DNA of 40,647 nucleotides from JADJLQ01 sp040007895 (GTDB taxonomy: Bacteria; Bacteroidota; Bacteroidia; Chitinophagales; Saprospiraceae), in assembly GCA_040007895.1 (NCBI GenBank), contig JBDTUE010000013.1, forward strand, positions 1 through 40,647, in the 5' to 3' direction. The position numbers and the translations under genes are program-made. Positions 17,689-25,513 of the stretch are shown here, in pieces; position 1 is the stretch's first letter; every line of letters starts with the position of its first letter. The notes beneath the pieces were generated by a model, which saw only the letters and a list, made by a program, of their open reading frames with translations, was not told the origin of the DNA and did no database searches.

Positions 17689-18108
17689 ATGAAAAATACC
17701 TTCAATACATATAACATAATAGCTGGTCTGTGTTTACTGGCTTTTACCTCTTGTCAGAATGGCAAAGATCTGGCTGAGGATAACAACTGTGTTCATGTAA
17801 AAATCGTGGCTACAATATGCAGTGAGGTTGTATACCAGATCCTGGATGAAAAATATTATGATCTGGGAGAAAATGGTTGGGGTAGCAATAACGTTAAACT
17901 GGATCATGTCTTTTTTTCTTATTTAAATTGTACCGATATGGACTATTTAAATAAACTGGCAGTTGCCACCGTGATTGGTAGAGAACTGGATATAAGAATA
18001 GTAGTAGAGAATGCTTCAGATTTTAATTGCGCTTCCTGTAAGGCCACTTTAGGTAACCGGCCAACCAGAAAACATACAGTTGAGTTTGCACTTAACGGTT
18101 GTAATTAA
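17689..18108 (+). CDS. Small Cys-rich lipoprotein of unknown function
   Basis: Not recognised as a known family. The 139-residue product starts with a signal sequence and a lipobox-like LAFTSC, making Cys22 the probable lipidated residue and placing it on the inner or outer membrane. Six further Cys (about residues 34, 44, 81, 104, 107 and 138) could form three disulfides, including a CASC pair at 104-107. The middle is hydrophilic with aromatic residues, and the end near RKHTVEFALNGC suggests a beta-rich domain. It stands alone between the ABC gene and groEL, convergent with groEL and sharing a bidirectional hairpin. Start and frame are well supported; the function is unknown. Confidence 0.75.
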   Translation: MKNTFNTYNIIAGLCLLAFTSCQNGKDLAEDNNCVHVKIVATICSEVVYQILDEKYYDLGENGWGSNNVKLDHVFFSYLNCTDMDYLNKLAVATVIGRELDIRIVVENASDFNCASCKATLGNRPTRKHTVEFALNGCN

Positions 18109-18112
18109 AAAA

Positions 18113-18138
18113 AAAGGCAGCTTGCGGCTGCCTTTATA
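18113..18138. terminator. Bidirectional terminator between the lipoprotein gene and groEL
   Basis: AAAGGCAGC (18113-18121) pairs perfectly with GCTGCCTTT (18127-18135) around a 5-base loop. On the minus strand the stem runs into a long T-stretch (complement of the A-run at 18107-18115), so it is a strong terminator for groEL. On the plus strand it gives TTTATATAA, a weaker tail for the lipoprotein gene. Confidence 0.88.
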
Positions 18139-18160
18139 TAAAAATAGTTGATATTTCAGA

Positions 18161-19801
18161 TTACATCATACCATCCATTCCGCCTCCTCCATGAGGATGA
18201 CCTCCATGTCCGCCGTCTTTATCTTTAGGCTTGTCGTTGACTACACATTCTGTAGTAAGGATCATACCTGCGATAGAAGCAGCATTTTCAATGGCGATAC
18301 GAGTTACTTTAGTTGGGTCTATTACACCTGCTTTTTTCAAGTCTTCATAGACATCTGTTCGGGCATTATATCCGATAGCACCTTTGCTGGATAAAACTTT
18401 TTGGAAAATAACGCTTCCTTCAACACCCGCATTTTCAGCGATGATGCGCAACGGAGCTTCCAAAGATTTTTTTACTATCTGGATACCAATAGTTTCATCT
18501 TCATTAGCACCTTTCAGTTTTTCAAGGGCAGGTATACACCGGATCAACGCGACACCACCACCAGCGACGATACCTTCTTCGATAGCAGCACGGGTAGCAT
18601 GTAATGCATCATCAACACGATCTTTTTTCTCCTTCATTTCAACTTCTGTAGCGGCACCGATATAAAGGACAGCCACACCACCAGATAATTTGGCAAGTCT
18701 TTCCTGTAATTTCTCTTTATCGTAATCAGAAGTTGTCGTTTCAATCTGTTGTTTGATTTGATTGATACGGGCTTGAATCATTTTATTATCACCACGGCCA
18801 TTTACTACAGTAGTATTGTCTTTATCAACTGTAATTTTTTCAGCCTGGCCCAATAGATCTAATTCTATATTTTCAATTTTGTAGCCTTTTTCTTCAGAGA
18901 TTACTGTTCCGCCTGTAAGTATAGCGATATCTTCAAGCATAGCTTTTCGGCGATCACCAAATCCGGGAGCTTTTACAGCAACTACTTTTAGATTTGCACG
19001 AAGCCTGTTAACCACCAATACACCTAAAGCCTGGCTTTCCATATCTTCTGCGATCAATAAAATAGGACGACCTGTAGCAATTACTTTTTCAAGTAAAGGC
19101 ACGATCTCCTGCATATTGGAAATCTTTTTATCATGAATCAGGATGAATGGATTTTCGTATTCAGCAGTCATATCTTCTGCATTGGTCACGAAATAAGGTG
19201 ACAAATATCCACGATCAAACTGCATACCTAATACTTCCTGTACATACGTATCGGTTCCTTTAGCTTCTTCAACAGTGATGACACCATCTTTAGATACTCT
19301 TTTCATCGCGTCTGCGATCAATTTTCCGATTTCTTCATCATTATTAGATGAAATAGATGCTACCTGTTGAATTTTGCTGAAATCATCACCAATAGTTTCT
19401 GATTGATTTTTCAAATCTTCCACTACTTGTCGCACCGCTTTTTCAATTCCTCTTTTAAGATCCATAGGATTGGCGCCAGCGGCTACATATTTCATACCTG
19501 CAGTAACCATACCCTGAGCCAATACAGTTGCCGTAGTAGTACCATCACCAGCCAGATCGGCGGTTTTAGAAGCTACTTCTTTAAGCATCTGTGCACCCAT
19601 ATTCATTACTGCATCTTCCAATTCAATTTCTTTAGCAACAGTGACACCATCTTTAGTAATAGTCGGTGCACCAAAACTTTTTTGAAGTACTACATTTCGA
19701 CCCTTAGGTCCAAGAGTAACTTTTACTGCATTTGCCATTGCGTCGATACCCGCTTTCAGTCTTTCACGTGCTTCTGCATTAAAGCTTATTTGTTTAGCCA
19801 T
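18161..19801 (-). CDS. groEL: Chaperonin GroEL (Hsp60)
   Basis: Tetradecameric ATP-driven folding chamber acting with GroES in the cytoplasm. The 546 residues start MAKQISFNAEARERLKAGID. Family motifs present are KVTLGPKGRNVVL, the nucleotide-site DGVTVAKEI and AGDGTTTATVLAQ, DRGYLSPYF, and AAIEEGIVAGGGVALIR near residue 405. The tail GGHGGHPHGGGGMDGMM is the flexible Gly/Met-rich end, here with three His mixed into the repeat. It lies 49 bp downstream of groES in the usual groES-groEL order. A strong hairpin terminator follows. No CIRCE operator is present upstream of the pair. Confidence 0.98.
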   Translation of the reverse strand: MAKQISFNAEARERLKAGIDAMANAVKVTLGPKGRNVVLQKSFGAPTITKDGVTVAKEIELEDAVMNMGAQMLKEVASKTADLAGDGTTTATVLAQGMVTAGMKYVAAGANPMDLKRGIEKAVRQVVEDLKNQSETIGDDFSKIQQVASISSNNDEEIGKLIADAMKRVSKDGVITVEEAKGTDTYVQEVLGMQFDRGYLSPYFVTNAEDMTAEYENPFILIHDKKISNMQEIVPLLEKVIATGRPILLIAEDMESQALGVLVVNRLRANLKVVAVKAPGFGDRRKAMLEDIAILTGGTVISEEKGYKIENIELDLLGQAEKITVDKDNTTVVNGRGDNKMIQARINQIKQQIETTTSDYDKEKLQERLAKLSGGVAVLYIGAATEVEMKEKKDRVDDALHATRAAIEEGIVAGGGVALIRCIPALEKLKGANEDETIGIQIVKKSLEAPLRIIAENAGVEGSVIFQKVLSSKGAIGYNARTDVYEDLKKAGVIDPTKVTRIAIENAASIAGMILTTECVVNDKPKDKDGGHGGHPHGGGGMDGMM

Positions 19802-19850
19802 TTTATTTAGATTTTTACGATTTAAAACAATGAATTAAAATAAGACCTGA

Positions 19851-20114
19851 TTAAAGAACTACCAGGATATCATCTTCTCTCATGATGAGATAATCTACTC
19901 CTTCATGATTCAATTCCTGACCTGAATATTTACCATACAATACTATATCACCTGTAGTCACAGTCATAAGATTTCCATCTTTGCCAGGACCTACCGCGAT
20001 TACTTCTCCGCGTTGTGGTTTTTCTTTAGCAGTATCAGGTATAATAATTCCACCTTTGGTTTTTTCTTCGGCTGGTGCCGGCTTTACGATAACTCTGTCG
20101 TTGATAGGCTTCAT
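19851..20114 (-). CDS. groES: Co-chaperonin GroES (Hsp10)
   Basis: Heptameric lid of the GroEL chamber. It is 87 residues, a little shorter than the usual 90-97, with the family start MKPINDRVIVKPAPAEEKTKGGIIIPD. The mobile loop TKGGIIIPDTA near 19-29 contacts GroEL. The dome region and GDIVLYGKYSGQEL follow, and the C-terminus DYLIMREDDILVVL is canonical. groEL follows at 49 bp. Upstream, 168 bp separate it from secG, long enough for a separate promoter, though no convincing consensus or CIRCE element is seen there. Confidence 0.97.
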   Translation of the reverse strand: MKPINDRVIVKPAPAEEKTKGGIIIPDTAKEKPQRGEVIAVGPGKDGNLMTVTTGDIVLYGKYSGQELNHEGVDYLIMREDDILVVL

Positions 20115-20282
20115 GATTTAAATATGTTTTTTAATATATGTTAACAATTAGATTTCAAGCTTGTCTTATCACATTTAATGCCACCTGAATATTCCCTGAC
20201 AATTTTTCAGAATCCTCCGGAAATAGAAAATATTTCAGAAGACTATGACCATAATCGCCGATAAGAATGGAATAAATGGCAG

Positions 20283-20540
20283 TTATTGAGGAACTGCGCT
20301 TGCGTCAGGTGCTCCGGTCACGAACATTGCAGTGATGATACACAATATGAACAAAGAAGCAATAAGACCCCAGGTCAATTTTTCAATAAAATCGGTAGAT
20401 CGGGCAACTCCAAAAAGTTGATTAGCCCCTTGTCCACCAAATGTTGAATCTATTCCTCCACCTTTAGGATTTTGTATCAAGACGGACAATATCAACAAGG
20501 CACTTATAATGCCGATTAAAATAATTAATAACGTGATCAT
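20283..20540 (-). CDS. secG: Preprotein translocase subunit SecG
   Basis: Small inner-membrane subunit that helps SecYE translocate preproteins. The 85 residues form two hydrophobic helices (about 1-22 and 52-75). They flank the conserved loop LIQNPKGGGIDSTFGGQGANQLFG, where the GGG and FGG patterns are family hallmarks. The C-terminal tail is short and ends AVPQ. It begins 8 bp after the TPR-like gene, in the conserved lptE/TPR-like/secG/groESL order of this phylum. Confidence 0.95.
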   Translation of the reverse strand: MITLLIILIGIISALLILSVLIQNPKGGGIDSTFGGQGANQLFGVARSTDFIEKLTWGLIASLFILCIITAMFVTGAPDASAVPQ

Positions 20541-20548
20541 AATGAATA

Positions 20549-21253
20549 CTAAGCCTTTAACTTTTCTATTTTGGCTGCAAAAATAGTACTTTTCTCAGGA
20601 TTGTCTGCTAAAAGTTTCTCATAAATTTGGATGGCCAGTTCGGGTCTTCCCTGACTTGCCCAAAGATCAGCAAGACTCTCTGAGCCGATATTATCCCGAA
20701 GGTCCAGGCTGGATTTGATTAATTCTTCAGTTTGATGTATTTGACTAGTTTCCAGTTCGTGATGTGTTTCAAGGATTTGTTTAGTAGATTCCTCCTTGAA
20801 TTCAGAAATAGTAAAGGAGGGGATTGGAACCTTACAGACAGGTAAAGATTTGAGATAGGAAATGAAACCGGATTCGGAATATGAATAAATTGGTTTATGA
20901 ATCACCTCTTCTGATACTACTACTGCAGACGGTTCCGGCAAATTGGTTATTTCAACCTCCGGCTCATCATGGCTCCATATCATTTCCTCTTGAGGGACTA
21001 ATACAGGTTCAAGGTCAAAAACAGGAGTTAATAAGGAGTCCTGATTTTCAGAAAAGCCAGATTGAACGAGCGATGATAGTTTTTCATTCAGGTCATCGTG
21101 AATAAATGTATGACCTGGGTATTTTTTATAATATGCTGACTTCAATGACTCCAGATATGGATACTGTCGGATCAAAGAAGATAGTGTTTGATGATCCAAC
21201 TGATCTAATTCATCAGGATGATGTAAGTGATATAACAGATCGTCAAGCTTCAT
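20549..21253 (-). CDS. TPR-like protein of the lptE-secG cluster (unknown function)
   Basis: A 234-residue protein without signal peptide or membrane helix. The N-terminal part (MKLDDLLYHLHHPDELDQL, then LIRQYPYLESLKSAYYKKY near 28-46) looks helical. Pro/Glu-rich acidic linker sequence fills about 65-140. The end (residues about 190-232: SLADLWASQGRPELAIQIYE and onward) resembles a single tetratricopeptide repeat. Members of this family sit between lptE and secG across Bacteroidota, so it is probably a scaffold or adaptor linked to envelope or secretion functions. No catalytic motif is visible. secG is 8 bp downstream and lptE 29 bp upstream. Confidence 0.75.
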   Translation of the reverse strand: MKLDDLLYHLHHPDELDQLDHQTLSSLIRQYPYLESLKSAYYKKYPGHTFIHDDLNEKLSSLVQSGFSENQDSLLTPVFDLEPVLVPQEEMIWSHDEPEVEITNLPEPSAVVVSEEVIHKPIYSYSESGFISYLKSLPVCKVPIPSFTISEFKEESTKQILETHHELETSQIHQTEELIKSSLDLRDNIGSESLADLWASQGRPELAIQIYEKLLADNPEKSTIFAAKIEKLKA

Positions 21254-21282
21254 GAAAGATTAAAAACAAAAGTAAGAAAGCA

Positions 21283-21813
21283 TTACCAATCTCCAAAAGC
21301 TTTATTAAAAATATCCTCCGTTAATTGATTGGTGATGACTAAGACCAAACGATCCTGGACATCCAGTAGATTTTGAGTGCCATCAAATTCCTGAAAAAAA
21401 GTGAAAGTCTGATTCCAGTTTTTGGTTTCATCATGTTTATTTTCAAAATCTACATGCACCCGAATCGTAAGCCTGCTCAATGCACTTACATTATCTGATG
21501 TGGGCGCCTGGGAAGAAACACTAAAGTCTTCGATAGCCCCTGAAAAAGTCAAATCAGGATCCGTATCTACAAGCCGCAACCTGGATTCTCTCCGGATTTT
21601 ATCTTTCAGTTTTTCAGTAAAGGTAACTGGTAATGTCACCGGACCATTATCTGCTCTTCCTTCAAAAGTGACTACCGTAAAGTTGGTGATAGATGGATCT
21701 ATTGAAGTACTTTTTAATGAATAACATCCACTAGAAAAAAATAATGTACCAAGTACGAAAAGGAAATGAAAAAATCGGCCGGCAATAAATTGTATAGATT
21801 TATTCAAGGTCAT
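21283..21813 (-). CDS. lptE: LPS-assembly lipoprotein LptE
   Basis: Outer-membrane lipoprotein that plugs the LptD barrel and helps place lipopolysaccharide in the outer leaflet. It has 176 residues. The signal sequence ends in a lipobox-like FFSSGC, giving Cys30 as the lipidated residue, followed by YSLKSTSIDPSITNFTVVTF, the Bacteroidota LptE pattern. The later segments PDLTFSGAIEDFSVSSQAP and FENKHDETKNWNQTFTFFQ match the alternating beta strands of the fold. Its start overlaps the end of the sigma-54-type regulator gene by 14 bp, so the two are translationally linked. Confidence 0.9.
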   Translation of the reverse strand: MTLNKSIQFIAGRFFHFLFVLGTLFFSSGCYSLKSTSIDPSITNFTVVTFEGRADNGPVTLPVTFTEKLKDKIRRESRLRLVDTDPDLTFSGAIEDFSVSSQAPTSDNVSALSRLTIRVHVDFENKHDETKNWNQTFTFFQEFDGTQNLLDVQDRLVLVITNQLTEDIFNKAFGDW

Positions 21814-23071
21814 ATTGTTTGATCTTTCTGTAAAGAGTTCGTTCGCTTATTCCTAATTCCAATGAAGCTTCTTTTCGTCTGCCTTTATATTTGACCAATG
21901 CTTTGCTGATCATTTCTTTTTCCATATGCTCTAAAGAAAGAGGTTCTTCTACTACCGTATTTTTAGCATGTAAAGGTACAGGCTCATTTCTGTCCAATAC
22001 AATCGGTTTTAAAACATCATTGGATTCCATTGGCATAGATCTATATCCATTGGAGGGATAGGTTTTTTCTAACCAGGTATTGTCCGATTGCCATACCGGG
22101 TCAGAAATAGAAGTATTCATTTCAGGCATCTGGAGATTGTTACGCCGAATGAGTTCAAAAAACATATTCTTAAGTTCATGCACGTCCTTTTTCATATCGA
22201 AAAGGATTTTGTACAAAATCTCCCGCTCATCTATTTTATTATCTGCATTTTTCCCGGGTATCAAAGGGAAGTGAGATGGGCTAAGAGATGGCATTAACTG
22301 GATCAACCTTTCTTTATTGATCATTCGGTCTTCAGATAAGACGGACAACTGTTCAGCAAAATTTTTTAGCTCCCTGATATTTCCCGGCCAATGATAATGA
22401 TATAAGACATCTTTAGCCTCTTCATCCAGTTCTACCGGAGTCGTAGAATATTTTTCAGCAAAATCAACCGAAAATTTTCTGAATAACAAGTAAATATCAT
22501 CTCTGCGTTGTTTCAAAGCGGGCACCTGAATAGGTACTATATTAAGACGGTAGTACAAGTCTTCCCTAAATCGCCCGGTGTTGATACGATCCATCAAATT
22601 GACATTCGTGGCAGCAATGACGCGGACGTTGGTCCTTAATGATTTGGAAGATCCAACACGGATAAATTCACCACTTTCTAAAATACGCAATAAATAAGCC
22701 TGTGTATCCAACGGCATTTCAGCAATCTCATCTAAAAAGATAGTACCTCCGTCGGCAGTTTCAAAATAACCTTTGCGCTCTCCGGTAGCTCCTGTAAATG
22801 ATCCTTTTTCATGCCCGAATAATTCGGAATTGATCGTTCCGGGAGGAATCGCACCACAATTGACAGCTATAAACTTATTATGTTTTCTTTTTCCAAGAGA
22901 GTGAATGATTTGAGAGAAAATTTCTTTTCCTGTTCCGCTTTCTCCTGTGATCAGGACTGTAAGATCTGTATCAGCTACTCTTACTGCTGTTTCCAGTGCG
23001 CGTTCAAGATCTTTGGAATTACCAATGATACCAAAGCGTTGTTTTATAGTCTGTATTGAAAATTGTGCCAA
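21800..23071 (-). CDS. Sigma-54-type AAA+ transcriptional activator without sensor domain
   Basis: Enhancer-binding-protein family regulator with an AAA+ domain and a C-terminal Fis-type helix-turn-helix, but no receiver, GAF or PAS domain. TTG 23071 is the preferred start because it gives MAQFSIQTIKQRFGIIG, aligning with homologs that begin a few residues before IKQRF. An earlier TTG at 23125 would overlap miaB. Motifs (423-residue numbering): Walker A GESGTGKE (43-50), the sigma-54 contact loop as GSFTGA (90-95, Ser for the usual Ala), Walker B TIFLDEIAEM (110-119), and the HTH in RRKEASLELGISERTLYRKI at the end. It overlaps lptE and follows miaB by 10 bp. Confidence 0.9.
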   Translation of the reverse strand: MAQFSIQTIKQRFGIIGNSKDLERALETAVRVADTDLTVLITGESGTGKEIFSQIIHSLGKRKHNKFIAVNCGAIPPGTINSELFGHEKGSFTGATGERKGYFETADGGTIFLDEIAEMPLDTQAYLLRILESGEFIRVGSSKSLRTNVRVIAATNVNLMDRINTGRFREDLYYRLNIVPIQVPALKQRRDDIYLLFRKFSVDFAEKYSTTPVELDEEAKDVLYHYHWPGNIRELKNFAEQLSVLSEDRMINKERLIQLMPSLSPSHFPLIPGKNADNKIDEREILYKILFDMKKDVHELKNMFFELIRRNNLQMPEMNTSISDPVWQSDNTWLEKTYPSNGYRSMPMESNDVLKPIVLDRNEPVPLHAKNTVVEEPLSLEHMEKEMISKALVKYKGRRKEASLELGISERTLYRKIKQYDLE

Positions 23072-23081
23072 AGAAAATGAA

Positions 23082-24503
23082 TTAAATAATGTTGCCAAAT
23101 AAGGTAGCCCTATTCGAATGGTCAATCAATACATACACATAATCACCTTTTGAATACCCGGAAAGCTTTGGAAAAATTACCATCTTATTTTGAGAATTTC
23201 TCCCTTTAAAAGATGTTGTTGACTTTTTTGAATCACCTTCGATTAATACTTTAAATACTTTGCCGGTATCCAGCCTATTGTGTTCTGCAGATACCTTTTC
23301 AAGGGTTTCAATCACCTCACTTAGTCTTCTTTTTTTGATCTCAAACGGAATGTCATCTACCAGCTTTTTAGCAGCCGGTGTACCAGGCCGCTCTGAATAT
23401 GCAAACATATAGGCCATACTATATTTAGAATATTTCATAATGGATATAGTATCCTGATGGTCTTCTTCAGTTTCAGTACAAAAGCCAGTGATAATATCAG
23501 CGGAAATGGCACATTCAGGTAAAATTCTATTGATTGCATCTATTCGCTCCATATACCATGCCCGATCATAGGTTCTGTTCATTAATTCCAGGATTCTGGA
23601 GCTGCCAGATTGAACCGGTAAATGAATGTATTTGCAGATATTTTCATATGAAGCGATGGTATACAGGACCTCATTCGTAATATCCTTTGGATGAGACGTT
23701 GAAAATCTAACGCGTAGATCAGGATGGACCATAGCAACTTTTTCCAGTAGGTGTGCAAAATTTACAACCTGGTTATTTTCCGGATTTGTCCATTTGTAAG
23801 AGTCAACATTTTGGCCCAATAAAGTCACTTCTTTGTATCCTCTATTAAAAAGGTTGGTCGCTTCGGACAAAATGCTATGCATATCCCTGCTGCGTTCCCG
23901 CCCCCTTGTATACGGTACTACACAAAACGAACACATATTATCACAACCGCGCATGATACTGATAAAAGCAGAGACACCATTTGCATCTAATCTCAAAGGA
24001 CTAATATCAGCGTAGGTTTCTTCACGGGAAAGAAAGACATTGATCCCCTTGTGCCCTTCGTCAGCGCTGGCAATAAGATCAGGTAAGGCACGATAGGCAT
24101 CCGGTCCAACAACGATATCAACTAATTTCTCTTCTTCTAATAGTTGTTTCTTCATCCTCTCTGCCATACAACCCAGCACACCAATCAGAGTACCTGGTCT
24201 GTCCTCTTTAATCTTTTCAAATGTCCGGAGTCTTTTACGTATCGTTTCTTCAGCTTTTTCGCGAATGCTGCAGGTATTAAGAAGGATTAAATCCGCTTTT
24301 TCAAGACTTTCTACAGACGTATATCCTGTATCATGCAGGATGGAAGCTACAATTTCACTGTCTGAGAAATTCATTGCGCATCCGTAACTTTCTATATAAA
24401 AATGTTTATTCTTTTGAATCGGGTTCATACTCAAATCACTTGTATAAACTTCACCCTGACGTTCTTCCAGCATTACCTTCTCTGAGGAGATTTCTTCAAA
24501 CAT
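23082..24503 (-). CDS. miaB: tRNA-2-methylthio-N6-dimethylallyladenosine synthase MiaB
   Basis: Radical-SAM methylthiotransferase that adds a 2-methylthio group to i6A37 in tRNAs reading UNN codons, improving reading-frame fidelity. ATG 24503 gives 473 residues; a TTG at 24545 is a less likely start. The UPF0004 domain supplies the auxiliary-cluster Cys42 (SYGCAMN), Cys78 (NTCSIRE) and Cys112 (GCMAER). The radical-SAM site is RGCDNMCSFC with Cys187, Cys191 and Cys194, followed by VVPYTRGRERSR. A C-terminal TRAM domain closes the protein. It is the first gene of the minus-strand run leading through the regulator, lptE and secG. Confidence 0.96.
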   Translation of the reverse strand: MFEEISSEKVMLEERQGEVYTSDLSMNPIQKNKHFYIESYGCAMNFSDSEIVASILHDTGYTSVESLEKADLILLNTCSIREKAEETIRKRLRTFEKIKEDRPGTLIGVLGCMAERMKKQLLEEEKLVDIVVGPDAYRALPDLIASADEGHKGINVFLSREETYADISPLRLDANGVSAFISIMRGCDNMCSFCVVPYTRGRERSRDMHSILSEATNLFNRGYKEVTLLGQNVDSYKWTNPENNQVVNFAHLLEKVAMVHPDLRVRFSTSHPKDITNEVLYTIASYENICKYIHLPVQSGSSRILELMNRTYDRAWYMERIDAINRILPECAISADIITGFCTETEEDHQDTISIMKYSKYSMAYMFAYSERPGTPAAKKLVDDIPFEIKKRRLSEVIETLEKVSAEHNRLDTGKVFKVLIEGDSKKSTTSFKGRNSQNKMVIFPKLSGYSKGDYVYVLIDHSNRATLFGNII

Positions 24504-24522
24504 AGATTTTGAAATAAAAATG

Positions 24523-24552
24523 CAAAAGTAAGGATTTTGTGACAAAATGTCA
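24523..24552 (-). promoter_or_regulatory. miaB promoter region with overlapping palindromes
   Basis: On the minus strand TACTTTTG (24523-24530) is an exact -7 box about 20 bases before ATG 24503. Immediately upstream are two overlapping perfect palindromes: TTTTG-TGA-CAAAA at 24535-24547 and TGACA-AAA-TGTCA at 24540-24552. Their place around -15 to -35 suits an operator, though no regulator is identified. Confidence 0.4.
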
Positions 24553-24778
24553 GGATCCCATTATAACTTGAAAATTTGATTGATTTAGTGTGCCCATAAC
24601 AATAACTCAATAGATACAATCTAATGCTTATGATCCGAATCAAAAATCTTCATTCATCTCATATTGCTATTGATCTTAATGAAAAACTTAGCTGGAATTT
24701 AGATTCAAAATTCATTTTAATTTACCCGATGAAGGGGCATCGGCTTATATAAGAATTGTTATTTTTACCTTTTATCCT

Positions 24779-25513
24779 ATGCGAAAATTTGGCCTTATAG
24801 GTTTTCCCCTTACTCATTCGTTTTCAGGTAAATTTTTTAATCAAAAATTTGAAAGGGAACAGATCAGTGATGCCGAATATCGGCTTTATCCCATCGACAC
24901 GATCCTTCAATTTCCCGATTTGATAAAGGGTTTGGGTGAGGATCTGGTTGGCTTAAATGTGACGATTCCTTATAAACAAAGCGTGATTCAATATTTAGAT
25001 GATTTATCAGAGGAAGCACAGCAGATTCAAGCTGTAAATACCATTTTATTTAAAGATGGAAAACTGAAGGGGTTCAATACAGATATTCCAGGCTTTGAAC
25101 AAAGTTTATTGCATTTTATAGATGAACAAGTTATTAATGCGCTCGTCCTGGGAAATGGTGGAGCTTCAAAGGCGGTTCAATTCGTACTTGACAAATTGCG
25201 CATAAATTTTAAAACAGTATCGAGAAGTTCCTCATCCGGGACTATTACTTATGACCAGCTGGATGAATCAATATTGCAGACTTCAAGGTTGATCATTAAT
25301 ACCACACCGCTGGGTATGGCTCCAAGGATCACCGAATATCCGGAATTTGACTATACGGTTTTATCCGACCAACATTATTTGTATGATCTGATATATAATC
25401 CCTCAAAAACAATATTTTTATCAAAAGGCGAAGCACAAGGCTCTAAAATTCAAAACGGTCTTGATATGTTATACAGACAAGCCGAAGCTTCGTGGAAAAT
25501 CTGGAATCAATGA
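24779..25513 (+). CDS. aroE: Shikimate dehydrogenase
   Basis: NADP-dependent reduction of 3-dehydroshikimate to shikimate in chorismate synthesis. The 244 residues are slightly short for the family (about 270). Motifs in order: LIGFPLTHSFSGKFFN at the shikimate site, GLNVTIPYK with catalytic Lys66, KGFNTDIPGF with Asp102, LVLGNGGASKAV as the nucleotide loop near 118-129, IINTTPLGM and a C-terminal LDMLYRQAEASWKIW helix. Its TGA stop overlaps the ATG of proline dehydrogenase (ATGA), so the genes are coupled, although the pathways are unrelated. TATTTTTA at 24760-24767 is a one-mismatch -7 box 11 bases before the start. Confidence 0.95.
   Translation: MRKFGLIGFPLTHSFSGKFFNQKFEREQISDAEYRLYPIDTILQFPDLIKGLGEDLVGLNVTIPYKQSVIQYLDDLSEEAQQIQAVNTILFKDGKLKGFNTDIPGFEQSLLHFIDEQVINALVLGNGGASKAVQFVLDKLRINFKTVSRSSSSGTITYDQLDESILQTSRLIINTTPLGMAPRITEYPEFDYTVLSDQHYLYDLIYNPSKTIFLSKGEAQGSKIQNGLDMLYRQAEASWKIWNQ

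Noticed and set aside
20115..20282. Possible CIRCE or sigma-54 element upstream of groES.
   Set aside because: No TTAGCACTC inverted repeat is present; a TGGCAT match lacks the paired GC at -12, and no clear -33/-7 pair was found.
24624..24752. 42-codon plus-strand frame upstream of aroE.
   Set aside because: Begins with plausible sequence but has no promoter, no recognised family and sits in an AT-rich leader; too short to support without conservation data.
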